From: Cladorhizidae sp. MBARI D1340-BT2
Taxonomy: Eukaryota > Porifera > Demospongiae > Poecilosclerida > Cladorhizidae
Assembly (NCBI GenBank): GCA_028752905.1
Contig: JAQNBH010000014.1
Coordinates: 18,273,250 to 18,337,249, forward strand
DNA length: 64,000 nucleotides
Reading direction: 5' to 3'
The notes beneath the pieces are model-generated. The model was not told the origin of the DNA and made no database searches. It worked only from the letters and a program-made list of their open reading frames with translations. Within the stretch, counting starts at the first letter, position 1, and every line of letters starts with the position of its first letter. This document shows positions 20,601 to 28,823 of this stretch, in pieces. Position numbers and translations under genes: made by a program.

Positions 20601-23600
20601 ACATACATACACGCACACACTGCAACACGCACACACAGTAGCTAGCTATGCTATTGGGGTGCAGGGGTGTTGACTGTCAGGATGTGACTCAACATGAAAG
20701 GACAGTGGGAATCCAAGGAAAGGAAGTGGAGCAATATCCAGAAAAACACTGGGTAAATCCCCACTAATTGTCTACATGCATACCACAACAATCATGATTC
20801 CTGATGAAGGCTGGAACATCTCTTCAAAATGTGATTTCAAGTTATGTCAACTGAGAGTGCATAGAGAATAATTTTTTTGCAAGAGATAGTACTTACAGTG
20901 TCTGGTAATTTGTTGCCTAAAGCCACCTTTTTAAAACTGTCGCCCCTTAACCGATTAAACGCCGTAAGCGCCATATGGCGCGAGACCTTACATCCTTCGC
21001 CACACAAAAATATATAAAATGAACCGTTACGAGCTAACAGCCCCGGTTGGGTTCTGCACATGCCTAGTAGACTAGAGAACGTCACAAAAATGATTATTTC
21101 CGGTTGATGCATCGTGCAAATAAAATCCTGCGGTTGAACGCCATTTTTGTTGGTCGAGCTTTTTTTAAAAACTGCTCGAAGATGCTCTCCTGTGAGGACG
21201 TTATTTCTCAACTTTTAGCCGACGATTCTGGCGATTCTGGGTCAGATTCATTTGGGGAAGAAGGTGAAGACATCTATGCATACCGAGGAAACACTCTGGA
21301 TCCAGTTGCTCTAAGAGAAGAGGCGCGCTTGGATGGACTTCTCGATTGTAAGTTTCTTCTAACCTTAGCGCTTCATAGCCTTTGTTTACCATAGTCAACT
21401 GAGAGTGTACTATTGCCAAATACTAGCTTATTCTGTTGGTATTCCAAATTCAGACAGGATAGTTATAGAAAAAAAGTTATAGCCAAGAGTGTAGGTTGGA
21501 GTTGTTGAGTTGTTGATTTTCATTTGAATTTGAATTTTCAAATGTTGACCACAAACTTGATATATATATATATCTTGTTTTTCCCAACCTCCCCACTACT
21601 TTTCCTACAGCATCAGATGATGAGAGTGGTGATGAGGCATCTATGACTCCTTTTGTTACATTGGAGGATGAGGAAGCCTTGCCTGAAGTCTCTACAGGGC
21701 GTGGGAACACGACTGGTGCTGGAGTTGTGCGAGGGAGAGGTGGGCGAGGGAGTACTGGCCGAGGGAGAGGCGGGCGAAGGAGTACTGGCCAAGGGGGAAG
21801 CAGCTCAAGTGGTAGTGGAGTCGTAAGTGTTGCTAGTGGTCCTCCAAAAGGTACTGGTAGTAGGCGGGCCAGAGGTTATAGGCGTGTGCGAGCATCTGGC
21901 ACTGGTTCTGTCCGAGCATCTGGCACTGGTTCTGCCCAAGCATCTGGCACTGGTTCTAGGCTAACTGAGGTCACAGGTAAGTGGGAAATAAAGGAGCCAA
22001 CTCCTTTGAAATTGGACAATACAGCAACAGCTGGTCCAACTTCTTCATTGCTTGGTGCATCAAGTACATTTTTAGATGCATTTTACCTTTTTTTTACTCT
22101 TGAAGTGTGGGAACTCCTAGTAGCAGAGACGAACAGTTACGTTTCTAGGATGGCTAGTCTCTCCAGGCCATGGGTAGATACTAATATAGAGGAAATGAAA
22201 GCTTTTGTAGGAATGTTGATAATAATGGGAGTTTCCACACTTCCATACTTAGAATTGTACTGGTCCACTAATCACTCGGATTTGTCTGGATCTTTGGTTC
22301 GTAAAGTAATGCCTAGGACTCGGTTTTTGGAGCTAATGCGTTATGTACATGTAAATTCTATTGATGGTTTGTTGGTTACAAATTTGATAGAAGCTTGTTT
22401 ATTGAATTCATTTATTTTGTTTTCTTCTGTCCGAGCTCCAATATCAGTAAGGAAGGGTAATTATCTAGAAGCTAGGATTGTTCTAGCTAAATCTTTGATT
22501 GGTTCTTTCTCTTCTCGGCAGCGTGCAGGTCAACGTTGTAGTCAGGTAAATAGTCAGCTAGATCGCCTCAATTTAAAACTAGGTCATTTCCCACAGTGCT
22601 GTGCAAAGAAGCGCTGTGTAGTTTGCATTAGTAAAGGTTACAGGCATGAGGCAAGGTCCCAGTGTTGTTTTTGTAAGGTTCCTTTGTGTGGTGGATCAAC
22701 AGGCCGTGACTGTTTTCGTAATACCATACCTTGGTGGACTATCAGTAATGTTTATGCACCCCCTGCTCCTTTCTGTGCTTCTCTCTTGTTCCCTGCTCCT
22801 TCGTCTACTTCTCTCTTGTTCCCTGCTCCTTCGTCTACTTCTCTCTTGTTCCCTGCTCCTTCGTCTACTTCTCTCGTTCCCTGTCCCTTCGTCTACTTCT
22901 CTCGTCTCTCCAGTATTCAAGTGTTATTCTTATCCTGGTATCTCATGTTTGTGTAGAATAAAAACATGGTGAAATATCATGCCGGAGACCAAGCAAGCTA
23001 TACCCAAGACTGAGCAAGTTCTACTCTACCCGTGACAGCAAGACCGGAGCTCTACCCAAGACACTCCCTTACATAATTGTGTTTTATATTATGGTTTTAT
23101 TCTAGTATGTGTTAGCATTTTCACTCTCTTATAATTTGTTTTTTGTATTATTATGTGTTAGCATTTTGATGGGGAAAACAACCCACTGGCTTTGCAGCTG
23201 GTAGAGGGTTTGTAAATAGATGCTCCATCTTGTGTTGGCATTATAATGTGTGTATAATAGTGTGAAAATATGAAAATATTCACCCCCAAGAAGATGACAA
23301 GGTTTTATAATGCTGGTTAGTTCTGCCCAGTTGGTAAGGAAGGCTCGATTTTTTTACAGGAAGTAGAGCTATCATGTGGCTAAATATGACCCAAGTTTCA
23401 TGGGTGGAGTCCCTGCAGAACGGAAGATATAAAAATAATAAGTAAAATACCTCGTTAATTCATGAATAATTTGCCCGCGGGTACTAGGAATACCGGTTAA
23501 AGCAAGAAACTGGTTAGAGAAACAAAGCCATTAATAGGTGTGGTAGCACTAGTGACGGAGAAGCTAACTATGCATGCAAAAAATACTTTTCAATGACGAG

Positions 23601-25154
23601 ACAGCCACTTCACAGTGAGATACCATGCATGCCCGGCAAAGACGACTTGTAACGGTAACTAGAGGAGGGCTTCACATTGGTGGTGCCCTAAGCACCAAGA
23701 TTGGAAAAAGTGTTAAAGAACAGGAGATTATGGCAATGCACATAGCCGTGCACAAGGTCACAGAGCTAAGTTAGGAGTATCCTCAGTTATGATAGCTATG
23801 TACTCAACTGAGTATAATCTGTTCTGGTTCACTGAGTGGAATCTCCCATATGATCACCACAACTGGGTCCTCTTCTCTCTATGGGCATGGGAAACTTCCA
23901 AGAGAATTAATAATGGATTTTGGATTTGCAAGCCTATACCAGCCTGGTAACAACAAAAGTAAGGCTACAATAGTTCAAAGGTTGAGCAGGATATCAGAGC
24001 TGTTAAAATTTAATCACAGCTATTAATGATGTCCACCAAAGGTGCCCAGATTAGACTATATTGGTATATAGTAAAATACTGAAACAACCTTCCCACCCCC
24101 CCCCCCTTCCCCCTACTATACCACCACATCAACGAGTGCTCCAAGTGACATAAACATTATAATAATGACAATAATAATAATCAATAAAAAATAAATATAT
24201 ATATATATATATATTTTTGTACAGCCACAGTTTAGAAGCAAGTAATATATATATATATTTTTTTTGTACAGCCACAGTCTAGAAGCAAGTAAGCTGGCAC
24301 TTTTACACCGAGACAGACATTGGCTATGTTGTGTTAGGTAGGTGACTTTGGACTCCAATCTCACTGGAAACAACCACTATCGTCAAAAACGGCACAGCAG
24401 TTGGCAGTGCAGCCCATTTGACTAGGAACACACCTAAGCATGCAATTTTCACATTCCCTGACGATAGCAGCACACAAATAACGCAACATGGCGGTGTTAC
24501 CAACAAACAATGCTAGCTAGCTCACATAGCAGGAATTTGCTAGCGAGAGTGCCTCTAGCCCTGCTCTATTAGCTAGTATGTTAGAGCACACATAATGCAA
24601 GGAGCTTGCTAGTGAGGCTGCCTCTAGCCCTTCTCTATTAGTAGAGCTCTAGTGAGGCTGCCTCTAGCCCTACTCTATTTTTAAAACAGTTGCTGAAATG
24701 GCTGAATCTATCCCAGACTTCACCAGGTTAAAAATTAAAAAGAATTTTTTTGTTGTAAGTATATAGCTATAACGATGTCTGGTCTGTAGTATGTTATGTA
24801 TGTGTTTAGAAGTCGCTGGATGCAGTACCAGCTTGAAAGCACTCCCACAATGGAGTGCGCCTGGTACCTCTGTTGGAAATACAAGAGAGTCTGTGATGAA
24901 TAAGTTCCCCCACCAACCCACCTAAAAACTAATTAGCCCCCCCCTCCTCCTTATTCCATACCCATTTGCTTACAGGACATCACCCCAAAAGTAACTTTTA
25001 ACTTAGCCCCCCACACTGAAATTACAGTATTGCTTGACTGTTGTTGCACCACTGCAGGCATGGGGGTATAGCCAGGCTGAGGAATTGTGCTAGGCGGGTA
25101 TTCAGCAGACGGAAGAATACTGTAGTCCCTTTTAGATCCAGCATAGTCGTTCAT
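17601..25154 (-). CDS. CD225/dispanin-like two-pass membrane protein, copy 1
   Basis: Three exons on the minus strand: 25154-25026, 19662-19495 and 17852-17601. All junctions are phase 0, giving 182 residues. Exon 1 (ATG at 25154) encodes a Pro/Gln-rich cytosolic tail (YPPSTIPQPGYTPMP, VVQQQSSNT). Exon 2 continues it (VVVGQPQPQQVV) and adds the first hydrophobic span (YTALAVILIILCLI, FLALVCLIPAIICS). Exon 3 opens with ANDHNSAGDYNQAKS and carries a second span (MVYFFLALVTGIIFLVLIFA), then a Cys-containing tail and TGA. A Pro-rich N-terminus plus two spans joined by a loop with G-D-Y-x-x-A-K is the layout of CD225/dispanin (IFITM-related) proteins, which act in membrane biology; the exact role is unknown. 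Acceptors are CACACACAG and CCTGGCAG. The exon 2 donor is GTAAGT, but the exon 1 donor is GTAATT where copy 2 has GTAAGT. Intron 1 contains a piggyBac-type insertion. Confidence 0.6.
17853..19044. other. Intron 2 of the CD225-like gene, first part
   Basis: Holds a Ser/Asp/Glu-rich minus-strand ORF at 18356-18616 (LRRKAADEEADVISHVGQDS). It is interrupted in copy 2 by small indels, and nearby lies an acidic open stretch at about 18310-18355 (DGDEITSDDEGIDSE). This resembles the acidic leader of a transposase but I cannot assign it. Nothing else recognised. Confidence 0.35.
19045..19425. repeat. 23-bp minisatellite in intron 2
   Basis: About sixteen units of GCAGCAAGATATGGTGCCAT plus GTA, mixed with 22-bp GTGCATGTG variants. 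Copy 2 at 55984-56380 has a slightly different unit order. All ORFs over it, on both strands, are repeat translation. Confidence 0.93.
19682..19830. repeat. GT-rich tandem repeat beside exon 2 acceptor
   Basis: Three copies of GTAACATGTGGTATAGGTGT with GGTGTG-type spacers, immediately upstream (minus strand) of exon 2 of the CD225-like gene. On the gene strand this supplies the CA-rich tract before the acceptor. Copy 2 is at 56640-56794. Confidence 0.8.
19921..19940 (+). repeat. Poly-G tract, poly-C in copy 2
   Basis: TATCCC is followed by 20 G and then CACACACAAC. Copy 2 at the same place reads TATCCCCGGG, 14 C, AAACACACAAC (56882-56902). Confidence 0.85.
20331..20638. repeat. CA-rich compound microsatellite
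   Basis: Blocks of ACACATCCACACACATGCAT and ACATACACACACACATATAT repeat with a period of about 32-45 bp. In copy 2 (57312-57749) the tract is about 130 bp longer. Long ORFs in all six frames (His/Thr/Cys/Met-rich) are artefacts of the repeat. Confidence 0.93.
21182..22956 (+). CDS. piggyBac transposase-derived protein lacking the catalytic core
   Basis: Two exons, 21182-21347 and 21611-22956; the donor is GTAAGT and the acceptor TTTCCTACAG. They join in frame for 503 residues. Residues 1-80 are acidic (EEGEDIYAYRGN). About 85-175 are Gly/Arg/Ser-rich with repeats such as RASGTGS. About 205-300 match the N-terminal part of the DDE_Tnp_1_7 domain (FLDAFYLFF, WVDTNIEEMKAFVGMLIIMG, LELMRYVHVN). 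The frame then passes within some 20 residues to the region after the active site (LLNSFILF). In the family the three catalytic Asp lie between these landmarks, so they appear to be missing without a break in the ORF. A Cys-rich C-terminal domain follows (about 385-430; CCAKKRCVVC, CCFCKVPLC), the part that binds the transposon ends. The tail is encoded by a 30-bp repeat (22768-22880). Expected: DNA binding without cleavage. Confidence 0.75.
22957..23496. other. 3' non-coding part of the piggyBac-type element
   Basis: AT-rich and without an ORF. GTGTTAGCATTTT occurs twice (about 23109 and 23157). No terminal palindrome matches the left end. Confidence 0.5.
23501..25025. other. Intron 1 of the CD225-like gene, remainder
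   Basis: Collinear with 58062-59546 in copy 2. Contains TA tracts (24195-24270) and, at 24537-24679, three tandem copies of AGTGAGGCTGCCTCTAGCCC-type units (copy 2 about 59055-59205). ORFs at 24324-24506 and 24670-24921 are kept in copy 2 only as well as the surrounding non-coding DNA, so I do not call them genes. Confidence 0.5.
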
Positions 25155-25928
25155 TTCTACGGCAGTGAAAAATTATGCATGACTGAAAATCTATTTAGCT
25201 TCTAGGTTCTATTACACTAACCATGATGATCCATCTTTAATTGCCGAGTGGCCTTGAGCAGCTTTACGTAGTACTACAAATCGCGCAAGATAAAATAAGA
25301 GCAGCTTGCAGTGAAATGACTTCAATCCCAATTAAATAGAGGGCCGTTTTCGTTAGCAACGCCCATTTATGCTCTATATTATACGCCCCCTTTTTTAATT
25401 CTTCGTGTCGAAAGCAGGTGTGCGCTCAACAAAATTTGAATTTTTTATGTTCATGCAACTACGGTTGTGGAGTGAAAGTCGAAGTGGTGTTAGTGCAGAG
25501 ATAACTGCCTCATTGCAAGGCGGTGGTTCACGCATTACTGAACGGCGTGAGCCTAGTGCACGCTTCATAGATGAGTGAGCCTCCTCATATTTTCACAAGA
25601 TCCAGCTTCCCAACTGAAACAGGTAGCAGCTACCTCTGTATACTTTCAACCACGCCTGCTTGAAGCGCACTATATTCGCGCGCACGCATATTCCCTTTTT
25701 TCCCGACCCGGAAGGTAAAGGGTCGGCTACGCCAGTCAAGGCAATACCTGGCTATTGACTTGCCAGCCACTAACTATCGACCAGGGCCTAACAACCCAAC
25801 AAAGATCTGCACACCATTAATGAAATCACCATGGTCATTGTACTAATGCCGAGATGAACAAGGTAGCTAGTTTTGATAAAGTTAGGCAAGTTTGCTCATT
25901 GTTACGGAGATGCCAACTCAATTATTAC
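25155..25928. promoter_or_regulatory. Upstream region of the CD225-like gene, copy 1
   Basis: The DNA 5' of the start codon (minus strand) contains no ORF. A promoter or 5' UTR exon is expected here by position, but I see no clear TATA box. Copy 2 (59667-60394) has lost several short segments, for example within the CCCGTTTTCGTTAGCAACGC part at about 25345. Confidence 0.3.
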
Positions 25929-26181
25929 TGTTATGGACCTAACTCTGGTTGGAGCTAGGGCAGGGTACAGGTCCACAACACTCGCCGTCTAGAGCTATGA
26001 GAAGCGTTATATAAAGTTCTATTATAGCTTACATTCAAGACTTGTACAGAGCATCAAGCATGACAGAACTGAGCATGAATCACGTGCGAGGTGCTTTTAT
26101 AATCCAGCAGCCATGTGTAATAATATAAGTCCTCGCTAAGTCCTCGCTAAGTCCTCGCTAAATATAGTCACAATCATAACA
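25929..26181 (-). mobile_element. LTR next to the minus-strand Ty3/gypsy fragment
   Basis: 253 bp bounded by TGTTATG and CATAACA, a 7-bp inverted end with the TG..CA form. On the minus strand a TATAAAAG box lies at 26101-26094. A 13-bp motif, AAGTCCTCGCTAA, occurs three times (about 26129-26162) but once in copy 2 (60395-60615). It lies 56 bases after the pol stop codon, as a 3' LTR would. No clear polypurine tract precedes it. ATTAC occurs on both sides with a one-base offset. Confidence 0.6.
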
Positions 26182-26237
26182 CATTACAATTACATTCCTG
26201 AGGTGATGCCAGTTTAGTCTTGCACTCAGAGTTCAGC

Positions 26238-27920
26238 CTAGATGAGGTATTCAGCATTGTCAGGGGGTTCCCTGACACTCCCCCCTACTTCTTCTGGAGT
26301 GGGCTCCTTGTCAGGCGGCCAGCTCTTTCTGCTGAGGCCATCAGCATTGCCATTGTTTATCCCTGGCCTATGAATAATCTCGAAACTGTATGGCTGAAGT
26401 GCGAGAGACCAGCGTGTTAGCCTGCTGTTCACATCTCGAAACTTTTGGAGATAGGCGAGAGCCTTGTAATCCGTGTATATTTCAAATGGCGCTCCACTAA
26501 GATACAGCCTGAAGTGTTTCACACCTTCAACGACTGCAAGGCACTCGAGCTCTACTGCCGAGTAACGTCTCTCTCTCGGTAGTAGTTTCCTTGAGTGGAA
26601 GGCAATAGGTTGGTCCTCACCTTCCTCATTCTTCTGGATAAGTACCACACCAAGGCCTGTGCCAGAAGCGTCTGTCTGGAGCATGACGATTTTGTCATAA
26701 TCCGGGCTAATGAGTACGGCATCAGATGACAATGCTGCCTTCAGATCTCTGAATGCCGTCTCTCGATCTGGTGTCCAGACAACTCGGTTGGGTGATTCCT
26801 TTTTCGTCATCTCATGCAGTGGGGCTGCAACTTCTGAAAATCCCTGTACAAACCTCCGATAATAGTTCGCAAGACCTAAGAATGAACGAATATCCTTCTT
26901 CTTGACTGGTTTGGAGAACTCCCTAACAGCTCTCACCTTGCTCGGTATTGGTCTCACTCTTCCTCTGCCGACCCTGTGACCAAGGAACTCACACTCTCTT
27001 GTTCCTAACTGACACTTGCCAAGGTTGACTGTCAGTCCAGCTCTCTGCAACCGGGACATCACCTGATGCAGGTGTTCGACATGGTCCTCCCAGGTGAGGC
27101 TGAAAATGGTAACATCGTCCATATATGCTGCAGCATATTCCATGACATCCAACAGCAACGTATTCATGAGACGTTGGAACACAGCCGGTGCGCCCACAAG
27201 ACCGAAGGGCATCACTGTAAATTCATATTTCCCTAGCGGGGTCACAAAGGCTGTCTTCTCTTGAGATCCCTCCTCGACTGGGATCTGCCAGTAACCTCTC
27301 CGTAGATCAAGGGCCGAAATATACTGTGCCCGTCCAAGACCATCTAGCAGATCGTCCACCCTAGGCATGGGATATGGGTCGGGCCTGGTTACCGCATTCA
27401 GCTTTCTGTAATTGACACATAGCCGGGTGCTACCGTCCTTTTTCGGAACCAATACGATAGGCGAAGCCCATGGGCTGGTCGATGGTCTAATGATCCCTGC
27501 TTCAAGTAGATCATGGATCTGACTCTGAACTTCTGAGTGTCTATGCCTACTGAGCCTGTAGGGAGGAGAGTAGACCGGTGGGGAATCTCCTGTGTGGATG
27601 GGTAAGGGTTGTTCTTCCCGCCTGCGGTCGGAAGGTTTCCCTGAACTTGTACTCCCACTTCTGGAGGTCTTCTCGTTGTGACTGTCAAGCTGTCATCAAT
27701 CTTCGGTCTCTTCAACTCGGTCTCTCTCTCCCAACTATCAACTGTCAACTCAGAGTGAGCATCTGCGGGGCCTTCTGCTTCAATCATCAAGCATGCTGCC
27801 ACTGGGTTCCTCCACTCTGCTATGGCATTCACATGGAAGACTCGACTCTGCTCCCTTTTGTCGGGCATCCTGACACGGTAGGTGACGTCGGAGATCTTTT
27901 ATTCGGCCCCTGCCACATCC
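26238..27920 (-). pseudogene. Ty3/gypsy pol fragment: integrase tail, RT, RNase H
   Basis: The main open frame runs from about 27600 to the stop at 26238. It contains the RT start (STSPWASPIVLVPKKDGST), YMDD (about 27114-27125), LDLRRGYWQIP, MPFGL, the connection domain (FLGLANYYRRF) and RNase H (LQTDASGTGLGVVL, the Glu in AVELECLAV, and IYTDYKAL). It ends REPPDNAEYLI with no integrase after it. Upstream, in another frame (27868-27600), is VRMPDKREQSRVFHVNAIAEW. In my reading this is the segment that follows integrase in Gmr1-like elements, where integrase precedes RT. A frame change near 27640 and a stop near 27890 disable it. It is truncated at its 5' end at about 27920, and no 5' LTR was found. 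Confidence 0.85.
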
Positions 27921-27962
27921 TTTCACCACTTCTATCATTCTGGTGAATGTGTCATTATTGAT

Positions 27963-28205
27963 ATGCATTCAGGAGCTTCCCTACAAGTCACCTTTCTGGA
28001 CAAAATTCACAAAGAATATGCACATGGAACCCCTCAGACCAACATGGCTCCAATGGCAGCCCACAATGAAGAAGCTACCCTTCCAGGCACAACCCAGTAT
28101 AGAGTGACTGTCCTAACCAGCCAATGCATGGGCTTAGCAGAAGCAGAGAAGGAAAGTGTCCATAACACCCATACCATTCACCATGTAGCCTCTTTCCCTC
28201 ATTAG
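27963..28205 (+). CDS. Hypothetical ORF, unrecognised
   Basis: An ATG-started frame of 80 codons (SGASLQVTFLDKIHKEYAHG, then HNTHTIHHVASFPH). No motif, signal peptide or membrane span recognised. It directly abuts the truncated end of the Ty3/gypsy fragment and may itself be a mobile-element remnant. No second copy occurs in the window, so it has no comparative support. Confidence 0.2.
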   Translation: MHSGASLQVTFLDKIHKEYAHGTPQTNMAPMAAHNEEATLPGTTQYRVTVLTSQCMGLAEAEKESVHNTHTIHHVASFPH

Positions 28206-28823
28206 GTCACTTGTACAATTCTTGTTTTGTAGCTAGCCTCATTTTAGGAGGGCATCCTTTTTTGGAGGATAACCTCGTTTTGCCTAGGCTCCTACCCAGC
28301 CATTCTGTAGAGAGGAGGGGGAATACATTTAGCGCATGAGACTAGCAGTGTATCAATGAACAACTCTATTGTATTCACTTTATGAACAACTCGATTGGAT
28401 TCGCTTTGTTAAAAAAAGGGTTGGAAGAAGGAGCCAATGATGTAGACAACGAACATTCAGATTATTCTTCACTATTTACTATATATGCCGCCCATGAGTA
28501 TATTGTTTTATCAATTAAATTAAAAAAAATAAAAAAAAAAATTTATTATAGACTTTCAAAATCCCTACAGGTAAGGGTCTCACTAAAATTAATGAGTAAT
28601 GCATGTAACAATAACAATACTCTAGCAACATAGTAATAACACACAATCAAATGCACAAATCTATTGGGAAAAATCACTCAGTCCTTCACAACACTAATAC
28701 AATAATGACAGTATTATTTTACTCATGTTGACAGAAGTATCATATAATAATAGTGTCCATTCAATGGACCGATATTGAAATACTTCTAGCTCATAATCTA
28801 AATCACAAGAATTACATTTTCTC
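28206..28823. other. Non-coding stretch downstream of the CD225-like paralogue
   Basis: A near-exact 26-bp tandem duplication lies at about 28354-28408 (ATGAACAACTC twice), followed by A-rich DNA. It probably includes the 3' UTR of the minus-strand gene. No poly(A) signal was assigned with confidence. Confidence 0.4.

Larger units (their letters stand above)
20947..23500 (+). mobile_element. piggyBac-type element inserted in intron 1
   Basis: A 2546-bp body (20951-23496) flanked by TTAA at 20947-20950 and 23497-23500. Copy 2 has the unoccupied site: GTCGCCCC TTAA AGCAAG at 58058-58061, a single TTAA. The left end reads CCGATTAAACGCC and the right end, read inward, CCGGTATTCCTAG, so the terminal repeats are weak beyond CCG. 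A sub-terminal palindrome CGCCATATGGCG (20969-20980) is shared with the small element at 10131. It carries a spliced transposase-derived gene on the plus strand, then about 540 bp without an ORF. It is inserted opposite to the CD225-like gene. Confidence 0.93.
6961..26518. repeat. Segmental duplication, copy 1
   Basis: Collinear with 43958-60952. After subtracting the piggyBac element and its TTAA duplicate (2550 bp) the lengths are 17008 and 16995 bp. Differences are scattered substitutions and small indels. The right end (26518) lies inside the RNase H region of a Ty3/gypsy fragment that continues here but breaks off in copy 2. Confidence 0.93.

Noticed and set aside
20220..20673. Long His/Thr/Cys-rich ORFs on both strands (also 57222-57784)
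   Set aside because: All six frames are open because the DNA is a CA/TG-rich microsatellite without stop-forming combinations.
24324..24506. 60-codon minus-strand ORF identical in copy 2 (58842-59024)
   Set aside because: Lies inside intron 1 of the CD225-like gene, has no recognisable domain, and is no better conserved than surrounding duplicated DNA.
25924..26187. ATTAC repeats as target duplication of the minus-strand LTR
   Set aside because: The right copy is offset by one base and the area is AT-rich. As the 3' LTR of a truncated element, both sides should not carry the duplication.
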